In this document: positions 25,765 to 37,293 of the stretch, one piece after another | Numbering within the stretch: position 1 is the stretch's first letter | Layout: every line of letters starts with the position of its first letter | Assembly: GCA_037892935.1 (NCBI GenBank) | Contig: JAYXKI010000013.1 | Span: forward strand, 372,001 to 436,000 | Direction of reading: 5' to 3' | From: Phlebopus portentosus | Lineage: Eukaryota > Basidiomycota > Agaricomycetes > Boletales > Boletinellaceae | DNA length: 64,000 nucleotides | Notes under the pieces: generated by a model | Database searches by the model: none | The model's input: only the letters and a program-made list of their open reading frames with translations | What the model was told of the DNA's origin: nothing | Made by a program: the position numbers and the translations under genes

Positions 25765-27857
25765 AGGACCTCGGCAGATGCCGTGCTCAAGTTTCAAGCC
25801 ACGGTCTAAGTTGTGCCTCGCTATAGAAGTGCTTTCTCACGCGCTTAGGCCAATGCTTGAGCCGCGTAATTAATTCATCTCAGCTGCGTCGCCCCCAAAT
25901 CGGACGATAGCTATACCTGCATTCAAATTATGCCCACGGGGATGAGCAAGAGAGGACGAGGCGAAGAGAATACAGTTCTCGACCCGGAGGTCTTCTCCAC
26001 AAAGTGATTGCACAGCCACAGCTTGAACCATTTTATACAGAACTAATGGTCTTAATCCCTTCGATTTGATGTTGCAATGCCTTTGCATTTTCTTGTCGGA
26101 GATTGCGTCCACGGGATGACTGTCATCGTTTTCATCTCGCATTTGATTCTTTTGTTGAATTTTCAGGAGAAAGTATAAGGCTGGATTGGCTACGGCGCGT
26201 AACACAGTTCGTTCCAGTGCTCATGCTGGCCATATACTGTAGATGCCATTAGTGCTACTAGACTGCCGATACTGTCACCCATTCCGTTGTTGAACCCTCG
26301 CATCCATCGGATACTAAGAGAGTTACCCGGAACTGGATCGACTGGGTCAGCAAGACTATTATTTTCGATGGTATGCATATTCGAGCATAATCACGATTTA
26401 AGGTTTCAGCTCAATCCCGCGACAGTGTTCATTCATGTACAATCTGGATGGAAGAAGCTCTTGCCTACATGGTCATGCTGTTCAAGTCAACCAAGGACTA
26501 CGATGCTTTCTCGTCTTCCGCCTCCTCACACTGTAGCTTGTACTATTTCGTCCGGCATGTTCATGGAGCTAATTCTTTATACTAATGTTTGGTTGTGATT
26601 ACCCTTCGTGCATAATCTCTACTTACGTTCCCATTCGTCTACCAGAAAAAATGCAAGAATAGAAGGAAGACCGTTGTCCGTGGTCAAGGAATCATTGTCG
26701 GCGACGCAACGATGTGCACTTGCAGCTAGTAAGTTAGTCTTATGCGGCACAGCCTCGTATCGAAGTGATTGGTCTTTAAACTAGGTTTCGGGCCAGAGCC
26801 TCACAACATCTCTTTCTACTGTGAAAGGCTCGCATCGCCATCTGAAATTGTGGTACAACTGTGTTCAAGGAGTACTCAAACTTATTCCCTTATGGGTCTT
26901 TCGCATTATTATTGCAAAATTCTGTTCCTCTGTTTCTAGTATTTTATTTCTCCTCTGTATCATGTGCGTAAGTTTAGCAGATCGTGATATGACGGAAATC
27001 GTAAACTGTACATATTCGGGACTTTCCTGGACGCCGATCATTGACGGAGCACAAAACTCTCACGAACTCAGTCAAAGCCTTTCAGTTCCTTCACTCCAGT
27101 GCGCCAGTGTATGCCCGAGAGAGAGACTTCACCCTACGTTATTGTCGCCCTATGACCTGAAAGTAACTCATTCTGACTTCTCGCGAGTGTCCTTCGTACA
27201 TGCCGGTCCGCAAAGAATCTGTATTTTCCCCTATTGCATCAATGTCGTACGCTTGCAATTGACGAAAGGACACAAACAGCATGTTTATGATCACAGACAG
27301 ACCGCGATCTCGTCGAGTCCCCGGTAAGGAGGACGAACGAAACCGGGAGATATATTGTCTAGTGGACGAGTTTACAGGAATACGCTGGAGAAGGAAGAAG
27401 AGAGACTAGTGGTACAGACTATCTACAAGTGACGAAGCTAGCGCTACTATTAATCAACGCGTCGCCTCCTACGCTGGAGAGTTCCCCACATTCTAGCTTA
27501 TACCGTTTCTGTCTTGCCGTATGGCACTGCACTGAGCAAAGAGGCGAGGTTGTCATGCAGGGGAACGCTCGCTGATCGTGTATGATGCGAGCCGAGTTCT
27601 AGACTCCTTGCTAGCTCCCGTCGGCGAATGTGTGCCTGCGGCATAGCGACAGTTTCGGATATAGTACACTGTTACACAGGAGGAGAAGAAACCACGCAGA
27701 TTTAAATAGGAAGACAACGCAAGGGAAATATTTTTCGGTGTGTTTAGTCCTCTGATTCGCGAGGTCTGGAGACTGGTATCAGTACGCGTTCAGGTCATTC
27801 AAAGAATATGTATGACTGACTCCCTTAATTCAGGTGACGTTTGACCATGACCATTGT
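25765..27857. repeat. Array spacer between copies 7 and 8, short class
   Basis: This spacer holds the 62-aa (26190-26378) and 111-aa (25870-26205) minus-strand frames in their best-preserved form. The stretch 27534-27640 matches 23886-23990 in the previous spacer. No gene is confirmed. Confidence 0.8.
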
Positions 27858-29290
27858 TTACGCCACCGCGGCGCCCAGTGCTAATTCGTTCCTGGCCCTT
27901 CTATCCGCTTCGCGCATCCGTTGGATCCCTAGGAGGATGGCACTGTCCACGTCAGGAGGACTCATGATTTCGGTGTCGGTGGGATTTGTAGGCTGCACCA
28001 AGCGAATCGTAGGACCATTGAAAATGAACGAATCCGGAGACGACACAGGAGACGAGGCACGCGAGAAGACCGGGCTGGAGCACGGGGACTCGGAGGAGTT
28101 GGACTCCTCATCCGCAAAATAGCTGTCCTCATTTGCGACATTGCCAGAGAACGAGTTGCCCAGAAGGAAGAACGAGCCATCACCATCAGTCGAGAACGTG
28201 TGATTTGCAGCCGGATTGAAATCGGCGATCGCGGACCTATCGAGCTCATCGTCGAACCAGCTGGAGTCGGTTTCGTTCTTATCAAAGGACAGGTCGTCGC
28301 GTTCAACGAAGATATCACCGAACTCCCGGACGAGCCTTGCGATTTCATGACCGCGTACGTAGGTTGCCTCCGGAGAGCTCGAAGTAGCCGGGGTAGACTG
28401 CCGTGGTGGGGTAGACTCGCGGGGCGGGGACCTCTTGAGCACGAAAGTAGGCCTAGGAGGCTGAGTGCGCTCGTGACCTTCGAAGTTCTCGAGGAATCCG
28501 GGGGACAGACAAGCGCGGCCGCCAGACGGTCGAATTGGTGCACGGTTGGCTTGAGCCGGACGCGGAGTCGGCGCGTACAGGCCAGGTGGATAGAAGCATG
28601 AGTTGCCAATCGCGTTTGCCTTAGCCTGACGACGCTCCGCAGGAAAGAGCCTATCCAACTCCGCAGCGGGGTTATGCTTCTTTGCCGGAATGTTGTTGCG
28701 ACGGGTGCTGGTATCCTTAATCGACGACTGGCAGGTAACATGTGCATCAAACGAGGCATCTGAAAGCGCGCCAGTACTGCAGAGGTCAGGGAGGGGGGCC
28801 GAAGTGCTAACCATCTGATGAGGCCATGATAAGTCATGTTGTTCGAGTGGGAATAGATGAAGGTTAGGTTGCTTACATCTTCAAAGCGAGCCAATGCGTT
28901 CCGGATAGCTATCTTCCTGACGGGACGCGGTTGAACCAGCTCGATCTTAGGTTGAACCATGATTGCAATGAGTTATCGTGGCTGGAGAAGCGCGAAGGAT
29001 AGGTGGCTTACCTCGAAATCAGAAACCATGTTCCGCAGGGGCACTCCTCCGACATGGAGGCCAGGGGGATACAAGGGGCAGGTCGGTTGTTCAGATGCCA
29101 GTTCAGATTTGGTTTCGGAGAGTGGATGTTCGTCATTGATGAAGTCAAGCCTTTGCTCGATTTCAGGATCAATGACGGCCTGATCCAACTCCGCGAACGA
29201 ACTGAACTCAAACGTCGTCGGCGGTACGCAGGGCCAAGGCCACACGAACTGTGCCCAAGTATGCGTAGAAGGGTTATTGAAGAAAGACAT
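27858..29290 (-). CDS. Array copy 8: most divergent intact family member
   Basis: The exons are 29012-29290, 28877-28945 (or to 28951) and 27858-28814 (279, 69 or 75, and 957 bases), giving about 428-430 aa. This edge copy differs most: exon 3 starts MVSTSAPLPDLCSTG, intron 2 is 62 bases, and exon 1 has lost two codons near DEHPLSETK. The usual AG acceptor of intron 1 has become AA, but an AG six bases further in (CCTAAG) restores splicing in frame at the cost of two residues. Downstream of 28620 it resembles copies 4 and 7 (C-terminus ELALGAAVA). Confidence 0.75.
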
Positions 29291-29384
29291 GATAGCTAAA
29301 AGCAGGAGGGGAGGAAACTTCTCGATACTGCTAGGTGGATGGTAGTGGTAGGATGGAAAGAAGGGGACGGTCGTTTCGTGGGTT

Positions 29385-29413
29385 GTTATACTTTCCTCAA
29401 AGTCTTTCTGGTC
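29385..29413 (-). promoter_or_regulatory. Family promoter module, copy 8 (diverged)
   Basis: TATAAC is kept (29385-29390), but the GGCCACAAAGCC element reads GACCAGAAAGAC on the minus strand (29402-29413). Confidence 0.45.
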
Positions 29414-31113
29414 GGGGTTTCGGCAGATGCCGTTGTGAGGTTGCAAGCCACGGTCTAAGCTCCAGTTCTGCCTACGGTATAAATTTCTCACACCCTCTCA
29501 TGGTCTATGTGCTCGCCGCACTGTGATGGTCGTAAATGGCTCATTATTTGGTTTGGAGTATGTATTTTGGATGGGATGAAGGCACTTGAGAGCGCCTTGG
29601 CTACCCTGGCTATTTGTTGACCGTGACCCGGCCATCGTCTTCCCGTTCATACGGAAGCTGAACTCAGCGGATTTTGCGACGCCGCTCGTATTAATGCTGG
29701 CCATTATCCAGACCATGATGCTTGTTAGAAAGGCCTGATACAAGGCGCTTTCAAATTCTTTACTTATAAACGATCCATCATGCCCGGATCAACTTCATAC
29801 TCTCTTCATGTTTTATTGGAGTACTACGCCCGAGGGGAAGTTAGGCACTCTATTCTGGTCATTGGCTCGGTCCTCAAGATTCCTTCGCTTTATAGAAATG
29901 GTGGTATCATTTAGCACGTTGGCTGATGTACCGTAGGTATCGAGAACAACTCTAGTCTTGTTTCCCCTTGACACCATAGAGCAGATAACTTATTCCCACA
30001 AGCTTCTTGGTTTTCTATATCGTTATTAGTTCGGCCTTCATGAGACACGAACAGAATTAGCTAGAGGTCTAATTTTGACATGTTCCAAAGGGTGCTTGAA
30101 TAATGGTAAGTGGCTGTGTAAACTGGACCTGACAATCTCCAAGGCTCTCGAAGAGATCGATTGCTGCCTTATTTACAGCTTCAGTTCGCAAGTGTGCACT
30201 AGAGCACTGATAATATGAGTTTCGATACCTCAATTCGCACTAATTAGAATGGAGTCAAAACTAAATTTATGTACTTTATACTTTATTTCCAAAACTATTT
30301 AAATAAAAATAAAAATAGAGAGGTAAAAAAGTGGATTGATTGCATGTCGAGTTAGACCACTACCAATTTGGTTCTAACAGATGTATATGAGTTAGGAATG
30401 TACCTCGTCCTTAGCTAACTAAAATTTCGAACACCTCTCTTTTCATGGACTCCAACGTACAGAATAGAGGTCACAGAATTGTTGGTTTCTCGAAATGATG
30501 TTTGAAGTTCGTTGCTTCTGGAGGTGACTCCCAGCAATTGAGAAATTCCGGCAACAACAGAGCAGTTCAGCCGCGATGATCAGTAAAAAGCGAGTGTCAG
30601 CCAGCCCACGATAGGTCTCCTCATTGTGTGGGAGATTGGCGTTAGCCGGATATTTGATAATGATACGGCAATTCCCGAACTAGATAAAATCGAATTTTTG
30701 AGAATCGGACAAAGGCTCGTTACTCTTCACCATTGACTACTATCCTCATCATCGCAACGCTGGCAACTCCTCCTACGTAGTGCCGCCATTGTTCGGTGTA
30801 TGTAAATCACTCACGGCATGGTGCTACGTTGTCCGTGATGAGCTCAGGGAACGACGTTCGCTAGCTCCCAGTGTCTCTTGGTTACTCAACAGTTTTCTTT
30901 CGGTTCATTTATTAGTCTGAAGTATCTCCGGTTGGCCTTTAAACTATGGACGTTGACCTATCGACTTTACAGTTCCTGTTGCACGCCAGTGATACAGTAC
31001 CCTGAGCACGCCCGTGATCATTCCATTTGATGACGTGAACTTATCAAATTGAACGTTGGCAGACGATCAAGTAGAATATATTATAGTATAAGGTGAGACA
31101 CATCGCGCTCTGT

Positions 31114-32340
31114 TCATATCGAGTGTCGTCTCTCCAAGACGGGCCTTTCAGGTACTTCTAACCTCCAGGGCGCATTCCTCGCCGGCGAGCCCCTGATGTA
31201 CACCTCAATGTCGTTGAGGTATTCATCTAGTGCCCAAGTGGTGGAAGGGCTTGGCTCTGAAGGGAAGGATGATTGCGTGAACTGATCACGCACGAGAAGA
31301 CCAGGAGATGGGATTGTCGACAACATGCTCTCCGTCGTGAGGTCGTCCTCGTATAGATCATCCGTTTCGGAATCTTCATAAAAGAAGGGACGCCCGTGGA
31401 GAGAATAATCCGAGGTCCAATCCGACTCATCCGAATCGTTACCGTGCGTTGTAAAGATCCACGGATTTGCAGCCTCTGCGTCTTCGTCGTCGGACCAGTC
31501 AGACGACCAGTTGGACGCATCATCTCGTTCCTCCTCGTTCACCACCTCCTCTTCCTCCTCCACCGCCGCCGCCGCCACCTCCTCTTCCACTTCCACCCCT
31601 TGTTGTGCAGCTTCCATCTCAGCGGCGGGAGCGCTGTTCACCACCTGAAATGGTTCTTCAGCGGTGGGCGCGCTGTTCACCGCCTGAGGTGGTTCTTCCG
31701 GCAGCGGTGTCGGTCGTTGTGGTTCCCGTCTGCGTCGAGGCAACGGGCGGCTAGGAGGAAAAATACCTGGGGCGTTCGCCTGTGTTCAGTGGGCGACGGC
31801 GGACTCCGCGGCCTCGTATAGTATCCAGGAGGTGGGCGAGTGAAAACTGATCTTCGAACCTGCCGCGGTTGAGCGTTAGGTCCTTGTGTCGCCTCTGAGG
31901 TGGACTGCCCACTGGACCCACCCGCAGCGCTGGGCGGACGTTCATCGCGCGAGTTCTCAGCCGTCTGGGTCTGCTGACCCTCGTCCGATGTCTGTGGCTC
32001 GCTATTCTCTGACGTAGCCTGGATGTTGCCTTGCGGCGGCTGAAGGCCATTATTATTCTCGGTTGAGCCCTCAGCCACCTTAAGGGTCGTATTTAGTGGC
32101 TGGAATCGGCTCATATAAATACTGGCTACTCACCTCTTCGGTTTCTTCAACCGTCGCCATCATTGCGACGATGTGCACTGGCTGTGCTTGTCCTAGTTCG
32201 TTTCTTTCAGGGTTAAGGGGCTGGCCGTTCAGGCCGAGGTATTCGAGCATGCGATATGCCTCTGGTGGGACGTTCGCCAGATTCTCATCCCCTAAAGGAT
32301 CGAACTTGGACGAACACGCCTTGGTTTTCTCAAAGACCAT
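31114..32340 (-). pseudogene. Left copy of the duplicated acidic, Pro-rich gene, frameshifted
   Basis: Exon 1 is 32134-32340 (69 aa) and exon 2 is 31114-32078, with a 55-base GTGAGT...TTAAG intron. Relative to the right-hand copy one G is missing at about 31757 ('ctaggaggaaaaa' against 'ctaggagggaaaaa'). The frame therefore breaks after QVFF and only resumes as a separate 209-codon frame (31114-31743). Everything else matches the intact paralogue closely, so the break is recent, or a sequencing error in a homopolymer-like tract. Confidence 0.75.
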
Positions 32341-32481
32341 GATGAAGAGACGAGTGACCTGAAGGATGTGTAGTATAAGAGGAGCAAGAGGTACTAGTCA
32401 GATTGCGCGCAGGAGGGAAGTATACGATGATGGTAGATGGTTGGAAAGAGTTGGGAAGAGTGCAACTCTCGTGGTTTGACG

Positions 32482-32508
32482 CTTAAATATTGTCAAAGGT
32501 GTGGTGGC
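32482..32508 (-). promoter_or_regulatory. Promoter module of the left duplicated gene
   Basis: On the minus strand GCCACCACACCTTTGACA is followed by ATATTTAAG, about 140 bases upstream of the exon 1 ATG. It resembles the array module (GCCACAAAGCCTTTGAGG...TATAAC). Confidence 0.45.
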
Positions 32509-33123
32509 CGCTTCGGTTCTTGCCGGGCTTAATAGAAGTACAAGGAGCATCCCGATTCGGACTATCAGTATGTAAGTCTCGTGTGATGTTCAATTTACAT
32601 ACTCTTGCGTCCGAAATCCAGTTATATATTCTTCTCTTTTAATATTCCCTTCACTTCGGATCCTTGAATCATGATATGATGTTCTCCCATGGAGCGTACG
32701 AAATGCGAATTATTCCTATATTCCTAAGACCGTATGATATAATCACTGAACGATTTGTACAGTACATCGCGACGCAGTTCATTCACCCTTAAGGATTTGA
32801 GCTGTACGAGAATTAACATAGGAACATTAGAAACAAGCAGGTGTTTTGTTCCATCGTCGATCGGGAGTAGACGTATCTGTCGATCGCATCACACAGAGGT
32901 TATAAAACACTCAAATGGAACGACGTCCATGATCATTCATATTCCGAGTCCAAGTCCATACACGTTACAGCATAAAAAGAAACAGAAAGTCCAGTAGTTG
33001 AATACCCATTTCTGTCCCTCTAAGTCCAGTCTCTAAACCAAAATAAGACAGAACCGTACTTGATAAGAGAAATGTTGAGAACCCTCCGCATTCATTTCGA
33101 AGATTAGTACCTCATGGACACGT

Positions 33124-33645
33124 TCACCAGAGGCGCGTGTCGAGGATGAGATCCGCAGAGCCCTCAATTCAGAGGCATGCCTTCGAGAATGCTTCAAGAC
33201 CGTTGCGCTGCCTACTGGTACCGTTGGCAACGTTCGTGCCTGAAAGGATATGTCAGCTTTCATTGCAAATATCCATGAAGTCGGATGCTTACCAGGCTTG
33301 ACGAGCGATGCTTTCAGCGTGAATGAAAGCAGCGAAAGCATAGGGTACAGCGGCTGGACTTCGCTGTACTTCTTCACATTGCGGTACTTGACACGAGCGA
33401 GGAGCTCGCCCAGAATTGACAAGTCAAGAATAAGAAGCGTCGCCAAAAGCGAGTCCTAGACGAGCAGAGTCAGTTAAAGAAAAATGGAGGAAATGAAAGG
33501 GGAAACGAACCTCTCACCCATTGAAGATGCTGATGGTCGAACGACCGCCGCAAAGAATCTCAGAGTAGCACTCATCGATCGCGCAGTTAAGATCACCGAC
33601 AGCCGGAACGTACTTGATGACTACGATATGGTCGGGGTGCTCGCC
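33124..33645 (-). pseudogene. Orphan 3' fragment of inositol-3-phosphate synthase
   Basis: Three exon remnants (33511-33645, 33293-33455, 33124-33239) match the last three exons of INO1 at 37.3-38.8 kb. It begins abruptly inside the coding exon at the duplication junction, with no promoter or N-terminal NAD-binding part. It has a stop at the end of the first remnant (TGA where INO1 has TGC, in the ...NECE context) and another TGA in the last exon (CLTGA against CLG). Its middle exon is 163 bases, the length needed to keep frame, whereas the full-length gene has 164. Confidence 0.9.
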
Positions 33646-35291
33646 ACACTGTGATGGTCGTGGATGGCTCATTATTCGATTTGGAGCATGTATTTTGGAT
33701 TGCATGAAGGTAGTTGGGAGTGCTTTGGCTAGTTCTGGCTATTTGTTGACCATAAGCTGTCGTCGTCATTTCCCGGTCATCGGCTTCCCATTCATACCAC
33801 CGGAAGGCTGAACTCAACGGACTTTCTGATGCCACCAGTATTTATTATCGCCATTTCATTTCGCAAGCCAAGGTGCTTCTCTGAAAGGCATGATACAACG
33901 CGACTTCAAAGGAAATACTTATAAAGGTGTCATCATGAATGTCCCCTAAAGCGTAACCTTTTGATACCTTCCTCGTCTCTCCCTCCAGATACTTAATCAT
34001 GATATTATGTTCGTTCTAACTTCCTACTTTCTTCAGGTTTTTATCGGAGTACTGTGCTGGCCGGACAGGACTCGGAAGTTAGATACTCTACTCTGGTCCT
34101 TGGTTGGTCCTCAAGATTGCTTCGCCCAAAAGAAGCGCTGCCTCCATGTAGCACGTTGGCTGGTGTACCGTAAGTATCGAGAAATTCTTCTTGATGTCCC
34201 AAAGCGAGTATCATATTCCCACAAGATTCTTGGTTCCCAATATCGCTACTAGCTCGATCTCCAGCAGGCACAAAGGGGGTTACCAGGGGTCTCATTTTGA
34301 CACGTTCCAAAGGGCTTGAATAACGGTAGGTGACCGTCTATACTGGACTTGATCTGGGAAATTCCAATTCCAAAGACGAAAGAGATCGATCGCTGCTTTA
34401 TTTTACAGCTTCGATCCATGGGTAAGCGTTAGAGCACTTATAATATGAGATTCGATATCTCAATCCGCACTCATTAGAATGTAGTCCAGGATAAAAATGC
34501 AAACTTCATACTTTCGATCTCGCTCTTCCAAATGTATGAGACTTGAGAGTGCGCTTCCCCCCAAGCGAACTAAACCCCCGAAGATATTTCCTTTCATGGA
34601 CCCCGACATACAATCACAAAGACGTCAGATTCTCAAGACAATATTTGACATTCGTTGCTTTTGAAAGTGACTTCTTCCAAGCGGATGAGAGATCAAGCAA
34701 TAACAGAGCAGCTCACTCAGCACGACTGGCAACTTGAAAAGATTAGCGCCAAGCTCGCCAATTTGAGATTGGCGTTATTTGATAATGATACGGCAATTCC
34801 CGGACTGTAAAAAATCGAATTTTTGGAACGGACAAAGGCTCGCTACTCTTCATCGTTGACTACCATTCTCATCATCGCAATGCTGGCAGCTCCTCCTGCG
34901 TAGTGCCGTACCGTCCTGATATGCAATGCAAATCACTCATGGCATGGTACTACGTTGTCCGTGATGAGCCCAGGGAAAGACGAACGTTCGCTAGCTCCCA
35001 GCATCTCTTGGTTACTCAACAGTTTTCTTTCCGTTGGTATATTTATCAGTCTGATCTATCTCCGGTCGGCCTTTAAACTAGACTTATTGGCGTACTTCTG
35101 GCGCGCTTGGCCTATCGATCGGTCATTGTGGCGAGCTTCTTTCAGGTCGTTGCGGACGATCCTGCAGGCTCTACAGTACCCTGAGCACGCCCGTGATCAT
35201 TCCATTTGATGAGTTGAACTTATCAAATTGAACGTTGGCAGACGATCAAGTAGAATATATTATATATAAGGTGAGACACATCGCGTTCTAT

Positions 35292-36522
35292 TCATATCGA
35301 ATGTCGTCTCTCCAAGACGGGCCTTTCAGGTACTTCTAACCTCCAGGGCGCATTCCTCAATGGCGAGCCCCTGATGTATACCTCGATGTCGTTGAGGTAT
35401 TCATCTAATGCCCAAGTGGTGGAAGGGCTTGGCTCTGAAGGGAAGGATGATTGCGTGAACTGGTCACGCACGAGAAGACCAGGAGATGGGATTGTCGACA
35501 ACATGCTCTCCGTCGTGAGGTCGTCCTCGTATAGATCATCCGTTTCGGAATCTTCATAAAAGAAGGGACGCCCGTGGAGAGAATAATCCGAGGTCCAATC
35601 CGACTCATCCGAATCGTTACCGTGCGTTGTAAAGATCCACGGATTTGCAGCCTCTGCGTCTTCGTCGTCGGACCAGTCAGACGACCAGTTGGACGCATCA
35701 TCTCGTTCCTCCTCGTTCACCACCACCTCTTCTTCCTCCACCGCCGCCGCCGCCGCCACCTCCTCTTCCACTTCCACCCCTTGTTGTGCAGCTTCCACCT
35801 CAGCAGCGGGAGCGCTGTTCACCACCTGAATTGGTTCTTCAGCGGTGGGCGCGCTGTTCACCGCCTGAGGTGGTTCTTCCGGCAGCGGTGTCGGTCGTTG
35901 TGGTTCCCGTCTGCGTCGAGGCAACGGGCGGCTAGGAGGGAAAAATACCTGGGGCGTTCGCCTGTGTTCAGTGGGCGATCGTGGACTCCGTGGCCTCGTA
36001 TAGTAACCAGGAGGTGGGCGAGTAAATACCGATCTTCGAACCTGCCGAGGTTGAGCAGTTGTTACTTGTGTCGTCTCTGAGGCGGACTGCCCACTGGACC
36101 CACCCGCAGCGCTGGACGGACGTTCATCGCGCGAGGTCTGAGCTGTCTGGGCCTGTTGGCCCTCGTCCGATGTCTGTGGCTGCCTGTTGTCAGGCGCAGT
36201 CTGGATGTTGCCTTCCGGTGGCTGAAGGCCATTATCATTTTCGGTTGAGCCCTCAGCCACCTTAAGGGTCGTATTTAGTGGCTGGAAAAGCGTCTTATAA
36301 ATACTGGCTACTCACCTCATCGGTTTCTTCAACCGTCGCCATCATTGCGACGATTCGCACTGGCTGTGCGTATCCTAGTTCGATTCTTTCGTTGATAAGA
36401 GGTTGGCCGTTCAGGCCGAGGTATTCGAGTATACGATATGCCTCTGGGTGGTCGTCCTCCAAATTCTCATCCGCGAAGGGATCGAACTTGGACGAACACG
36501 CCTTGGTTTTCTTAAAGACCAT
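35292..36522 (-). CDS. Acidic, Pro/Ser-rich protein (~391 aa), intact copy, array-family relative
   Basis: Exon 1 is 36316-36522 (69 aa) and exon 2 is 35292-36260 (322 aa), with a 55-base intron GTGAGT...TTAAG in phase 0. Exon 1 carries KFDPFADEN and AQPVRIVAMMATVEETDE, which align with NPFA.EN and PRP.R..A...AI.RFEE in the single-copy relatives at 45.4 and 47.6 kb, and the intron falls at the same place. Exon 2 has a Gln/Ser-rich start, an Arg/Pro-rich middle (RRSVFTRPPPGYYTRPRSP), repeated QAVNSAP/QVVNSAP segments, a Glu/Ala run, then a very acidic Trp/Asp/Ser region (NWSSDWSDDED) and a C-terminal PERPVLERRHSI. No known domain is visible. The function is unknown. Confidence 0.75.
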
Positions 36523-36663
36523 GATGAAGAGACTAGTGATCTGAAGGATGTGTAGTATAAGAGGAGCAAGAGGTACTAGTCAGATCGCGCGCAGGAGGGA
36601 AGTACGCGACGGTGGTGGATGGTTGGAAAGAGTTGGGAAGAGCGCAGCTCTCGTGGTTTGACG

Positions 36664-36690
36664 CTTAAATATTGTCAAAGGTGTGGTGGC
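36664..36690 (-). promoter_or_regulatory. Promoter module of the right duplicated gene
   Basis: This is the same GCCACCACACCTTTGACA-ATATTTAAG arrangement as in the left unit, about 142 bases before the ATG at 36522. Confidence 0.45.
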
Positions 36691-37293
36691 CGCTTCGGTT
36701 CTTGCCGGGCTTAACAGAAGTACAAGGAGCATCCCGATTCGGACTATCAGCATGTAAGTCTCGTGTGATGTTCAATTGCTACACATACTCCTGCGTCCGA
36801 AATCCAGCTATATATTCTTCTCTTTTAATATTCTCTTCACTTCGGATCCTTGAATCATGATATGATGTTCTCCCATGGAGCGTACGAAATGCGAATTATT
36901 CCTATATTCCTAAGACCGTATGATATAATCACTGAATAATTTGTATAAGAGTACATCGCGACGCAGTTCATTCACCCTTGAGGATTTGAGCTGTACGAGA
37001 ATTAACATGGGAACATTAGAAACAAGTAGATGTTTTGCTCCATCGTCGATCGCATCACACAAAGGTTATAAAACACTCAAATGGAACGACGTCCATGATC
37101 ATTCATATTCCGAGTCCAAGTCCATACACGTTACAGCATAAAAAGAAACAGAAAGTCCAGTAGTTGAATACCCATTTCTGTCCCTCTAAGTCCAGTCTCT
37201 AAACTAAAATAAGACAGAACTATACTTGATAAGAGAGTTGTTGAGAACCCTCCGCGTTCACTTTCAGGGATGATTAGTACCTCATGGATACGT

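Larger units (their letters stand above)
1..29510 (-). repeat. Tandem array of eight ~3.4-4.1 kb gene-plus-spacer units
   Basis: The same three-exon gene recurs eight times on the minus strand, with family stop positions near 1368, 5478, 9453, 13036, 17177, 20819 (now read to 20836 because of a frameshift), 24209 and 27858. Stop-to-stop spacing is 4110, 3975, 3583, 4141, about 3650, about 3380 and 3649 bases. Spacers are homologous between units as well, so whole units were duplicated and not just genes. The window begins inside a spacer that matches 15821 onward, so the array extends to the left. It ends where a separate 4.1 kb direct duplication begins at about 29511. No transposase, reverse transcriptase or terminal repeats were seen. 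Confidence 0.95.
29511..33645. repeat. Direct tandem duplication, left unit (4.1 kb)
   Basis: This unit is homologous along its length to 33639-37821. Matching anchors include 'cactgtgatggtcgt' at about 29519 and 33647, 'tagcacgttggctg' at about 29912 and 34149, the paralogous gene at 31.1-32.3 and 35.3-36.5 kb, and the INO1 3' exons. The unit edges share GCTCGCC (29511, 33639, 37815). From 29511 to 31113 it holds no recognisable gene. Confidence 0.9.

Noticed and set aside
1..29510. Array as a transposon or CRISPR-like repeat
   Set aside because: No terminal repeats, transposase or reverse transcriptase were seen; units are kilobases long and gene-bearing, and the DNA is eukaryotic.
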